Source of the DNA: Myxococcota bacterium
Lineage (GTDB): Bacteria; Myxococcota_A; UBA796; UBA2385
DNA length: 36,485 bases
NCBI GenBank assembly: GCA_023150805.1
Contig: JAKLKF010000077.1
Coordinates: 1 to 36,485 of the forward strand
Reading direction: 5' to 3'
In this document: positions 23,925-32,133 of the stretch, piece after piece
Numbering within the stretch: position 1 is the stretch's first letter
How the letters are laid out: each line of letters starts with the position of its first letter
Translations under genes and position numbers: made by a program
Notes under the pieces: generated by a model
Told to the model about the DNA's origin: nothing
The model's input: only the letters and a program-made list of their open reading frames with translations
Databases searched by the model: none

Positions 23925-24854
23925 TCATCCGAACAGCCCGACCTGCCGCTGCGGCGGCCGCGGGGCGGGCGGGGGCGCGCCCGTGGGAGCGCCGACCAAC
24001 CAGGCGCCGCGCGCCATGGCCTCGGCCTCCAGGGCCGGGTCCGGCGTGGCGAGGCGGGTGAGGGTGCCCGGCCGCAGCCGCCCCAGGTCGTGGGGGCCGG
24101 CGACCACGGCCATGGGGCGCGACGGCAGGTCGAGCCAGCGCCAGGTCACGGTCGACGTGAGCTCCCACAGCGCCGCGCCCTTGACCTGTTCCCGCTCGCT
24201 GAAGCTGGTGCGCTCGGTGCTGCCGGGCATGACCACGGTCGCGGGGCCCAGCCCGACCACCTGGCGGGGGTGCAGGTGGCCGCACAGCAGGTGGGTCACG
24301 CCGGGCGGCAGGTGCCGCGCGCCGATGGTGTCGCGCTGGGCGCCGACGCGGAAGGTGAACCCGGACCGACCACCGACGCCGGGCACGTGGCAGCCGTCCA
24401 CCGCCTGGTGACAGAGCAGGAGGTCGGCGCCGGGCCCGACCGCGCGGAGAGCGGCCGCCGCCCAGCCCGCGGCGTCGGAGAGGAAGGGCACGCAGGCCAG
24501 GGTCAGCCCGGCCACGACCAGGCGGGTGGCGTGGTCCACGACGTGCAGCCCGGGGGTGGTGACCGGCACCGTCCGCGACAGGCCGCGTCGGTCGTGGTTG
24601 CCCCGCAGCACCACGACCGGCACCCGCTGGGCCAGGCCCACCAGCCAGCCTGCCGCCTGGGCCACCTCGGCCCGGGGCGGGCGGGACCGATCGAAGAGGT
24701 CGCCCGTGTGCACCACGAGGTCGACCGGGCCGGCCGCGAGGACGGCGTGCTCCACGGCGGCGCGGTGATCGAGGGCCCGGGTCCAGCCCCGGGGGGCGCC
24801 GCGGACTCGCAAGGTGCGTCCCAGGTGGCTGTCGCTGAGGTGCAGGATGCGCAT
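23925..24854 (-). CDS. calcineurin-like metallophosphoesterase, SbcD-like
   Basis: 309 residues. Dimetal motifs in order: LHLSDSHLG (Asp 8, His 10), VVHTGDLFD, VLRGNHDRRG, LLCHQAVDG and LLCGHLHPRQ, as in DNA-repair exonucleases of the SbcD/Mre11 group. The usual capping domain is short and no SbcC ATPase gene lies beside it, so it may be a stand-alone phosphoesterase. The C-terminal ~70 residues are Pro/Arg-rich. The start ATG at 24854 has no Shine-Dalgarno; a TAGGCT element ends 6 nt upstream, implying a leaderless transcript. Confidence 0.87.
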   Translation of the reverse strand: MRILHLSDSHLGRTLRVRGAPRGWTRALDHRAAVEHAVLAAGPVDLVVHTGDLFDRSRPPRAEVAQAAGWLVGLAQRVPVVVLRGNHDRRGLSRTVPVTTPGLHVVDHATRLVVAGLTLACVPFLSDAAGWAAAALRAVGPGADLLLCHQAVDGCHVPGVGGRSGFTFRVGAQRDTIGARHLPPGVTHLLCGHLHPRQVVGLGPATVVMPGSTERTSFSEREQVKGAALWELTSTVTWRWLDLPSRPMAVVAGPHDLGRLRPGTLTRLATPDPALEAEAMARGAWLVGAPTGAPPPAPRPPQRQVGLFG

Positions 24855-24860
24855 GGAGGC

Positions 24861-24866
24861 AGCCTA
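24861..24866 (-). promoter_or_regulatory. -10 element (TAGGCT) of a likely leaderless metallophosphoesterase gene
   Basis: TAGGCT on the minus strand, 6 nt before the ATG at 24854. Transcription would start at about the A of the ATG. The 21-bp palindrome at 24886-24906 covers the place of the -35. Confidence 0.5.
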
Positions 24867-24885
24867 GGCGGGGCGGCGCGGCAGT

Positions 24886-24906
24886 GGCGGACAACCGTTG
24901 TCCGCC
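24886..24906. promoter_or_regulatory. 21-bp perfect palindrome (probable operator)
   Basis: Arms GGCGGACAAC and GTTGTCCGCC around one central C. It lies between divergent genes, where no terminator is needed, and the one-base centre makes an RNA hairpin unlikely. It overlaps the predicted -35 of the metallophosphoesterase promoter and touches the first CTAC-N6-GTAG site, so it is probably a binding site for a dimeric regulator. Confidence 0.7.
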
Positions 24907-24922
24907 TACCGATTCGTAGGAT
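24905..24922. promoter_or_regulatory. activator-site candidate 1 (CCTAC-N6-GTAGG)
   Basis: CCTAC-CGATTC-GTAGG followed by AT. First of three sites with the core CTAC-N6-GTAG upstream of the glnII sigma-54 promoter; its centre is about 209 nt before the predicted start of transcription. Confidence 0.65.
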
Positions 24923-24992
24923 TCGGGACCACCTCGAAGATGCTGCCCACTGCGGTCAAGCGTGGCGCTTCTGCGGCGCCAGGTGACCATTG

Positions 24993-25012
24993 ATCCTACA
25001 AAGATGTAGGAT
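24993..25012. promoter_or_regulatory. activator-site candidate 2 (CCTAC-N6-GTAGG, 20-bp near-perfect)
   Basis: ATCCTACA-AAGA-TGTAGGAT, arms of 8 identical base pairs; the best copy of the three. Centre about 119 nt before the predicted glnII start of transcription. Confidence 0.7.
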
Positions 25013-25025
25013 GGTGCCGCAACTG

Positions 25026-25043
25026 GCTACGGATTCGTAGGAT
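25026..25043. promoter_or_regulatory. activator-site candidate 3 (GCTAC-N6-GTAGG)
   Basis: GCTAC-GGATTC-GTAGG followed by AT. Its centre is 31 bp from that of site 2, close to three DNA turns, and about 88 nt before the predicted start. The TAGGAT inside also fits a -10 hexamer, so a sigma-70 promoter is an alternative reading. Confidence 0.65.
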
Positions 25044-25093
25044 CGGCGGGCCGGCGGCCGGCAGAGATCCGCTGTGCAGCGCGTCTTCATGGG

Positions 25094-25111
25094 TTGGCAT
25101 GCCGCTTGCTT
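25094..25111 (+). promoter_or_regulatory. sigma-54 (RpoN) promoter of glnII
   Basis: TTGGCATGCCGCTTGCTT: GG at 25096-25097 and GC at 25108-25109 with exactly 10 nt between them, matching the -24/-12 consensus TGGCA-N-TTGC. Transcription would start near 25121, giving a leader of about 46 nt. RpoN control of glutamine synthetase is well known in proteobacteria. Confidence 0.75.
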
Positions 25112-25166
25112 ACGGCTGCGCCAACCCTCAACCGGGCGCCTCGCCCATCCCTCCCCGGAGCCTGCC

Positions 25167-26195
25167 ATGCCCATCATCGCCGAGTACATCTGGGTCGACG
25201 GCGCCACGCCGACCCACCACGTCCGCAGCAAGACCAAGATCATGCCCGGCGACCCCGCCGAGGTGACCCTGGCCACCTTCCCCCGCTGGGCCTTCGACGG
25301 CTCCAGCACCAACCAGGCCACGGGCCACGACTCCGACCGCATCCTGCAGCCGGTCAACCTGGTGCCCGACCCGGTCCGTGGCTCCGGCGCCTTCCTGGTG
25401 ATGTGCGAGGTGCTGGAGCCGGACGGCACGCCCCACAAGACCAACACCCGCGCCAAGCTGCGCGCGGTGATGGAGAAGGCCGCCGCGTCCAAGCCCTGGA
25501 TCGCCTTCGAGCAGGAGTACACCTTCTTCGACGGCAGCAAGCCCCTGGGCTTCCCCCAGGAGCGCCGCTTCCCCGCCGCCCAGGGCCCGTACTACTGCGG
25601 CGTGGGCGCCGACGAGGTCTACGGCCGCGACGTGGTCGAGGCCCACATGGCCGCCTGCCTGGAGGCCGGCATCGAGCTGACCGGCATCAACGCCGAGGTG
25701 ATGCCCGGCCAGTGGGAGTTCCAGTGCGGCGGCCCCGGCGTCGACCCGCTGACCGCCAGCGACCACCTGTGGATGGCCCGGTGGCTGCTCTACCGGATCG
25801 GCGAGGACTTCGGCATCAGCGCCACGCTCGACCCCAAGCCCGTCCCCGGCGACTGGAACGGCGCGGGCATGCACACCAACTTCTCGACCGAGGCCATGCG
25901 CAGCGAGGGCGGCGCCGCCGAGATCGAGCGCGCTTGCCAGCGGCTGGGCGAGAAGCGGGCCGAGCACCTGGCCGTCTACGGCCACGGCAACGAGGCGCGG
26001 CTGACCGGCCTGCACGAGACCTGCTCCTACAAGGACTTCCGCTACGGCATCGCCGACCGCGGCGCCTCGATCCGGATCCCGCGCATGGTCGCCGAGGAGG
26101 GCCGCGGCTACCTCGAGGACCGGCGCCCGGCCGCCAACGCCGACCCCTACGACGTCTGCGTCGTCCTGCTGAAGACCACGCTCAACCTGTGGTGA
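25167..26195 (+). CDS. glnII: glutamine synthetase, type II
   Basis: 342 residues, the normal length of the GSII (eukaryote-like) type and well below the ~470 of GSI. It makes glutamine from glutamate, ammonia and ATP. Family segments: IAEYIWVDG and RSKTKIM at the start, RWAFDGSSTNQATGHDSD, IAFEQEYTFF, YYCGVGADEVYGRDVVEAHM, GINAEVMPGQWEFQCG, GDWNGAGMHTNFST, GNEARLTGLHETCS and GIADRGASIRIPR, which carry the Glu/Asp/His metal, glutamate and ATP ligands. A GGAG 6 nt before the ATG supports this start; the longer upstream frame would cover the sigma-54 promoter. Its stop touches the stop of the convergent gene with no spacing. Control by sigma-54 and an enhancer-binding protein is likely. Confidence 0.95.
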   Translation: MPIIAEYIWVDGATPTHHVRSKTKIMPGDPAEVTLATFPRWAFDGSSTNQATGHDSDRILQPVNLVPDPVRGSGAFLVMCEVLEPDGTPHKTNTRAKLRAVMEKAAASKPWIAFEQEYTFFDGSKPLGFPQERRFPAAQGPYYCGVGADEVYGRDVVEAHMAACLEAGIELTGINAEVMPGQWEFQCGGPGVDPLTASDHLWMARWLLYRIGEDFGISATLDPKPVPGDWNGAGMHTNFSTEAMRSEGGAAEIERACQRLGEKRAEHLAVYGHGNEARLTGLHETCSYKDFRYGIADRGASIRIPRMVAEEGRGYLEDRRPAANADPYDVCVVLLKTTLNLW

Positions 26196-29030
26196 TCAGC
26201 CGCGGTTGAGGCGGGCGGCGACCCGGCCCCAGGCCCGGCCGAACTCCGACTGCGGCCCGTGGGCGAAGTCGGGGTCGACGGCCTGGGCCCGGGCCAGCGC
26301 CTGGCGGGCCGCGTCGCGCTGGCCGGCCAGGTGCAGCGCCAGCGCGCGACGCACCAGCAGCACGGCGTAGAGGAAGCTGGTCGGGCTGTCGCGCAGCTCC
26401 GCCTCGGCCCGGTCGAGCTGGGCCCGGGCGGCCTCGTGCTGGCCGGCCTCTGCCAGCAGCTCGCCCAGCACGCCGCGCAGGTGGGCCGCGTGCAGGCGGG
26501 CGCCCTGCTGCTCGTGCAGGTCCAGCGCCTCCTCGGCACGGGCGCGGGCGCGGTCCAGGCGACCGGTCTCGAGCAGGATCTCCGCCAGGTTGCCCAGGGC
26601 CGTGGCCTGCACCCGGCGATCGCCGACCGCCGCCGCCATCGCGATGGCGCCCTCGGTCGCCGTGCGCGCCGCCTCCAGGTCGCCGCGGATCCGGTGGTAG
26701 TCGCCCAGGTCCTTGGTCACGTTGGCCAGCATGCGCGCGTCGCCGAGCTGGCGGAAGGTCGCCTCGGCCTGCTGGTACAGGGGCAGGGCCGCCGCGACCG
26801 CGCCCTGGCGCTCCAGCGAGATGGCGAGCTGGCCAGCGATGCGCGCCTGCAGCCAGCGGTTCCCCGCCGCCTTCGCGACGGCGAGCGCCCCGCGCTGCAC
26901 GGCCTGCGCCTGCAGCAGCGCGCCGCGCTCCGCCAGGCAGACCCCCTGCTGGGCCATGCTCAGCGCGATGAGGACGGGATCGCCGTGCGCCTCGGCCAGG
27001 GCGCGCGCGCCGTCCGCCGCGGCCTGGGCGTCCTCGTGCCGGCCCGCCTCCCGGCACAGCAGGGACAGCCAGGAGCCCAGCCGGATGCGCACGGTGGGGG
27101 CCCCACCGGCCAGGGTCTGGGCCTGGGTGGCGACCTCGATCGCCTCGTCGTAGGGCCCCTCGGCCTCGGCCAGCGCCAGCATCGCGACCGCGCAGGGCAG
27201 GGCGACCTCGGCGTCCTTCCGTCTGATCGCGCGGTAGGCCGCCGCCTGGAGGTTGTCGCGGGCCAGCGCCAGCGCGCGTCGGGCCTGGTGCTGCTCGGGC
27301 CCCCGCAGGGCCGCGATCGCCACCTCGCTGCCCAGGTGTGCGTAGTGCAGGCCGTGGCGCCGGTCGGTCTCGACGGCGACCGGCGAGGCCTTGAGCACCT
27401 CGCGGGCGTACTCGCGCACCGTCTCGTACAGGCTGAAGCGGCGGCTGCCCTCACCGCGCCGGCTGCGGGCCAGGCTCTTGTCCACCAGGGCCTGCACCAG
27501 GTCGACCACCAGCTCGCCCTGGTGCTCGGCGGGCAGGGCCGCGACCGAGGGGCCGACCACGGCCTCGGCGGCGTCGAGATCGAAGACCCCGCGGAAGGTG
27601 GAGCAGGCCGCCAGGACCTCGCGCTCGGCGGGCGAGAGCAGGCCCCAGGACCAGTCGATGGCGGCGCGCAGGGTGGCGTGGCGGGCCTCGGTGTCGCGGT
27701 TCCCGCTGCGCAGCAGGTCCAGCCGCTGGCTCATCCGGGCCAGGATGCCGGCGGGGGAGAGCGAGCGCGTCCGCGCGGCGGCCAGCTCGACGGCGAGCGG
27801 GATGCCGTCGAGGTGGCGGACGATCCGGGCGATGTCCTCGGCGTTGTCGGCGTGCACCGCGAAGGAGGGGTCCAGGCTGCGCGCCCGGGTGGCGAAGAGC
27901 ACCACCGCGGGCGACTGGCGGATCTCCTCCAGGTCGGCGTCCTCGGCGGGCACGTCCAGCGGCGCCAGGGGCACGACCTGCTCGGCGTGCAGGCGCAGCG
28001 CTTCGCGGCTGGTGGCCAGGAAGGCGACCTCGGGCGCGGCCTCCATCCACGCGGGGATCCACCGGGCGGCGGCGTCGATCACCTGCTCCACGTTGTCCAG
28101 CACGACCAGCGCCCGGCCGCGGCCCGCCAGCACCCGGCCGAGCTGGGCGCCGGGCTCGCCGTCCTTGAGCGGCACGCCCAGGCCGCGGGCGACCGCGACG
28201 CAGAGGGTCGCCGCGTCCCGCGCGCCCGTGAGGTCGCAGAACCAGGCGCCGTCGGGCCAGGCGTCCCGCGCGATGCGCGCCAGGCGCACGGCCAGGCGGG
28301 TCTTGCCGGTACCGCCGGGGCCCAGCAGCGTCACCAGGCGGGCGCCCGCCGCGAAGCGGGTCTCCAGGTCGGCCAGGTGCTCACGGCGGCCGACCAGCAC
28401 TCCGTCGTCCCCCGGCAGGCCCGCGGCGGCGCCGGTGGGCTGGGCCTTGGGGCCCGGCGGCAGCGGCCCCGGCGGCGGCGCTCCGGCCAGGCTGACCTCG
28501 TGCACCTCGAACTCGCCGGCGCCCTTGAGCACCCAGGCGCCGTGCACGGTCCAGCGCAGGTCCGGGCCCTCCAGCTCGCGCCGGGCCTGCAGCGCCGCGG
28601 CGGCCGACAACAGGGTGCGCCCGCCCTGGGCCAGCCCCATCAACCGCGCCGCGACCACCTTGGCCAGGCCCTCGACCTCCAGCGGCTTGGCCCCCCGCTG
28701 CACGTCCTCGGGGGCGTTCTCGCGCAGGACGACCTCGCCCAGGTGCACGCCGGCCCGCGCGAGCAGCGCGACGCCGGTGTCCTCGGAGAGGGTCTGCAGC
28801 ACGGCGTGGTACTCGATGGCGCAGGAGACCGCCGCGCCGACGTCCTCGAAGAGGACCAGGAAGCCGTCGGACTTGTCGATCTCCCGGCCGCCGTGCCGGG
28901 CGAAGGCCGCGCGGGCGCGCTCGTCGTGGCGGGCGCCCAGGCCGGCGGCGCGCAGGTCCCCCAGCTCGCGGACCAGCGCCGTGCTGTCCACGAGGTCCGT
29001 GACGAGGAGGGCGGCCACCTGCACGCGCAT
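26196..29030 (-). CDS. class III cyclase-like domain, NB-ARC-type ATPase and TPR repeats, regulator
   Basis: 944 residues. Residues 1-180: class III adenylate/guanylate cyclase-like domain with both metal Asp (VTDLVDST, Asp 12; DKSDGFLVLFED, Asp 55) and RAGVHLGEV. The transition-state Asn usually before the AARL motif is Val (KVVAARL), so activity is doubtful. Residues ~220-520: AAA/NB-ARC ATPase with Walker A LLGPGGTGKTRLAVRLAR and Walker B ALVVLDNVEQV, as in LuxR/AfsR-like large regulators. Residues ~560-944: helical TPR array (for example GAVAAALPLYQQAEATFRQL). No HTH is seen. Starts at an ATG with TAGGCT 6 nt upstream. Its stop abuts that of glnII (TGATCA). Confidence 0.88.
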   Translation of the reverse strand: MRVQVAALLVTDLVDSTALVRELGDLRAAGLGARHDERARAAFARHGGREIDKSDGFLVLFEDVGAAVSCAIEYHAVLQTLSEDTGVALLARAGVHLGEVVLRENAPEDVQRGAKPLEVEGLAKVVAARLMGLAQGGRTLLSAAAALQARRELEGPDLRWTVHGAWVLKGAGEFEVHEVSLAGAPPPGPLPPGPKAQPTGAAAGLPGDDGVLVGRREHLADLETRFAAGARLVTLLGPGGTGKTRLAVRLARIARDAWPDGAWFCDLTGARDAATLCVAVARGLGVPLKDGEPGAQLGRVLAGRGRALVVLDNVEQVIDAAARWIPAWMEAAPEVAFLATSREALRLHAEQVVPLAPLDVPAEDADLEEIRQSPAVVLFATRARSLDPSFAVHADNAEDIARIVRHLDGIPLAVELAAARTRSLSPAGILARMSQRLDLLRSGNRDTEARHATLRAAIDWSWGLLSPAEREVLAACSTFRGVFDLDAAEAVVGPSVAALPAEHQGELVVDLVQALVDKSLARSRRGEGSRRFSLYETVREYAREVLKASPVAVETDRRHGLHYAHLGSEVAIAALRGPEQHQARRALALARDNLQAAAYRAIRRKDAEVALPCAVAMLALAEAEGPYDEAIEVATQAQTLAGGAPTVRIRLGSWLSLLCREAGRHEDAQAAADGARALAEAHGDPVLIALSMAQQGVCLAERGALLQAQAVQRGALAVAKAAGNRWLQARIAGQLAISLERQGAVAAALPLYQQAEATFRQLGDARMLANVTKDLGDYHRIRGDLEAARTATEGAIAMAAAVGDRRVQATALGNLAEILLETGRLDRARARAEEALDLHEQQGARLHAAHLRGVLGELLAEAGQHEAARAQLDRAEAELRDSPTSFLYAVLLVRRALALHLAGQRDAARQALARAQAVDPDFAHGPQSEFGRAWGRVAARLNRG

Positions 29031-29036
29031 CGCAGG

Positions 29037-29042
29037 AGCCTA
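29037..29042 (-). promoter_or_regulatory. -10 element (TAGGCT) of a likely leaderless cyclase/ATPase gene
   Basis: TAGGCT on the minus strand with a 6-nt spacer to the ATG at 29030, identical in layout to that of the metallophosphoesterase gene. Confidence 0.5.
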
Positions 29043-29071
29043 CTTCGATCCGGTGCCGATGGTCGCCGGGG

Positions 29072-29077
29072 TAGGGT
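29072..29077 (+). promoter_or_regulatory. -10-like element of the metalloprotease gene
   Basis: GGGGTAGGGTGCC contains TAGGGT, 20 nt before the ATG at 29098, with a GGAGGG Shine-Dalgarno between. Confidence 0.4.
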
Positions 29078-29097
29078 GCCGGACGCACGGAGGGCCC

Positions 29098-30461
<1,364 letters not shown>

Positions 30462-30465
<4 letters not shown>

Positions 30466-30806
30466 GCGAGGAGTTCGAGGCCTTCGACCGCACCTGGCGC
30501 CTGCCCGGTCGCTCGCTGGACGCCGCCCTGATCCGGGCGACCGCCGAGGAGGTCGCGCGCGCCTACGAGGGCGTCGCCGTCCAGGTCAAGTGGGAGGAGG
30601 ACGACGAGATCTCCTGCCTGTTCCGGGTGCAGGGCGCCGAGGGCGAGCCGCTGGAGGTGGAGCTGTCGGTCTACGACCTGGGCGCCGACGGCCGTGTCCT
30701 GTCGCTGGAGGCCGACGCCGGCGACAACGCCGACGCCTGGGAGGAGGCCTGCCAGCTCGCCGAGGACCTGGCCGACGGCCTGGGCGCGCAGCCGCTGGAC
30801 CTGTAG
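30462..30806 (+). CDS. small acidic protein of unknown function, 114 aa
   Basis: Begins in the ATGA overlap with the metalloprotease stop. Predicted cytoplasmic: no signal or helix of membrane type. Composition is strongly acidic (many Glu/Asp: VKWEEDDEISCLF, VELSVYDLGADGRVLSLEAD). The pattern of an N-terminal helical region (LDAALIRATAEEVARAYEGV), a beta sheet and a C-terminal helix (AWEEACQLAEDLADGL) resembles small alpha/beta domains; I recognise no family. Translational coupling suggests a linked role, but the protease is exported and this protein is not. Confidence 0.7.
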
Positions 30807-30828
30807 GGGCCGACGGGGGCCGGCCGGT

Positions 30829-31380
30829 TCACCGCCGCGGCGGCCAGGGGCGCGGTCGCCAGGCCAGCAGGCGCGGGTCGCGCTGCACCAACCCCGGCGT
30901 GCGCGGGTCGGCCACCAGGCGCGCCAGCACCGAGACCTCCTCGGGCCGCAGCCTGCGCGCCCGGCTGACCGCGGCGCCGCCGACCCCGTAGGCCCGCGCG
31001 ATCTCCGCGCCGGACCAGGTCGTCATCGTGCGCGCCGCCGCCAGCAGCCAGGCGCGCTCCAGCCGGTGGTCCAGCAGGCGCGCCAGCGGCACCCGTCGCC
31101 ACTCGCTTACCGCGCCCGCCAGCCCCAGCAGGTCCCGGTAGGAGCTCAGGGGCCAGGCCAGCGGGCAGTCCACCAGCCGCGCGCGGCAGGGGTTCAGGTG
31201 CACGGAGCGGACCGTGCGCCGCTGCTTGTCGCGGTCCACCAGCGGCTCCGCCGGGGGCACCTCCTCCCAGAGCGGCCCGCGGTGCCCGCGCCAGGCCCGC
31301 GCCCGCGCGAAGGCACGCGCCGCCTCGATCAGCGCCCCCTTCGCGTCGGCGCCGACCACCACGTGCACGTGGTCCGGCAT
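30829..31380 (-). CDS. RAYT-like (REP-associated Y1 transposase family) protein, N-terminally short
   Basis: 183 residues. Begins directly at the HUH motif MPDHVHVVV, then KGALIEAARAFARARAW, LWEEVPPAEPLVDRDKQRR and SVHLNPCRARLVDCPLAWPLSSYRDLLGL, all typical of RAYT/TnpA_REP proteins; a C-terminal helix-turn-helix-like domain follows (GAEIARAYGVGGAAVSRARR). The family's N-terminal ~30-50 residues before the HUH are missing. The frame stays open upstream for more than 80 nt (RRTLALCL just before MPDH) but has no start codon until rpe territory. No Tyr is seen where the nucleophile is expected. It may be a decayed or domesticated copy. Confidence 0.68.
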   Translation of the reverse strand: MPDHVHVVVGADAKGALIEAARAFARARAWRGHRGPLWEEVPPAEPLVDRDKQRRTVRSVHLNPCRARLVDCPLAWPLSSYRDLLGLAGAVSEWRRVPLARLLDHRLERAWLLAAARTMTTWSGAEIARAYGVGGAAVSRARRLRPEEVSVLARLVADPRTPGLVQRDPRLLAWRPRPWPPRR

Positions 31381-31424
31381 CAGGCACAGGGCCAGGGTGC
31401 GCCGGCACCCCCTCGTCGGCGGGA

Positions 31425-31430
31425 TAGGCA
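31425..31430 (+). promoter_or_regulatory. -10-like element of rpe
   Basis: GGGATAGGCAGCC contains TAGGCA, 21 nt before the rpe ATG; AGGAG lies between. Confidence 0.35.
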
Positions 31431-31451
31431 GCCCCCTCGCCAGGAGTCGCC

Positions 31452-32117
31452 ATGGCCCTCGTCGCCCCCAGCATCCTCTCCGCCGACTTCGGTCACCTCG
31501 CCGACGAGATCGCCAGCATCTCCTCGGCCGACTGGATCCACGTCGACGTGATGGACGGCCGCTTCGTGCCCAACATCACCATCGGGCCGCTCATCGCCGA
31601 CGCCGCCCGGCGGGCCCGCGACGCCCACGCCCCGCACATGGTCGTCGACTGCCACCTGATGATCGTCGAGCCCGACCGCTACGTCGAGGACTTCGCCCGC
31701 GCCGGCGCCCAGGTCATCACCGTGCACGCCGAGGCCTGCACCCACCTGGACCGCTCGATCCAGGCCATCAAGGCCCTGGGGGTCAAGGCCGGCGTCAGCC
31801 TCAACCCGCACACCCCCGAGAGCGTGCTCGACTACGTGCTCGAGCAGTGCGACCTGGTGCTGGCAATGACCGTCAACCCCGGCTTCGGCGGCCAGAGCCT
31901 GATCGAGCGGGTCTTCCCCAAGATCGAGCGCATCCGCGCGCGCATCGACGCCCTGGGCCTGCAGACCCGCCTGCAGGTCGACGGCGGGGTCAAGGCCGAC
32001 AACGCCTGGCGCTTCGTCCAGGCCGGCGCCGACGTGCTGGTCAGCGGCTCGGGCGTGTTCGGCGCCGCCGATCGTGCCGCGGCGATCCGCAAGATCCGCG
32101 ACGCGGCCCGCCCCTGA
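31452..32117 (+). CDS. rpe: ribulose-phosphate 3-epimerase
   Basis: 221 residues, full length. Interconverts ribulose 5-phosphate and xylulose 5-phosphate in the pentose phosphate and Calvin pathways. TIM-barrel signatures: VAPSILSADFGHLADEI, WIHVDVMDGRFVPNITIGP (His 30, Asp 32, Asp 35), VVDCHLMI (His 68), MTVNPGFGGQ and LQVDGGVKADN (Asp 177), the metal and catalytic residues of the family. AGGAG lies 5 nt before the ATG. Divergent from the RAYT-like gene, and followed 16 nt later by the DUF3095 gene. Confidence 0.97.
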   Translation: MALVAPSILSADFGHLADEIASISSADWIHVDVMDGRFVPNITIGPLIADAARRARDAHAPHMVVDCHLMIVEPDRYVEDFARAGAQVITVHAEACTHLDRSIQAIKALGVKAGVSLNPHTPESVLDYVLEQCDLVLAMTVNPGFGGQSLIERVFPKIERIRARIDALGLQTRLQVDGGVKADNAWRFVQAGADVLVSGSGVFGAADRAAAIRKIRDAARP

Positions 32118-32122
32118 CGCGG

Positions 32123-32128
32123 TAGGCT
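32123..32128 (+). promoter_or_regulatory. -10 element (TAGGCT) of a likely leaderless DUF3095 gene
   Basis: TAGGCT with a 5-nt spacer to GTG 32134. With the two other TAGGCT-N6-ATG genes in this window it supports the GTG as the true start. Confidence 0.5.
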
Positions 32129-32133
32129 CGGGC

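Noticed and set aside
24993..25012. BlaI/CopY-type operator (TACA-N2-TGTA)
   Set aside because: The spacing here is TACA-N4-TGTA, and the conserved core shared with the other two copies is CTAC-N6-GTAG, so the BlaI box does not fit.
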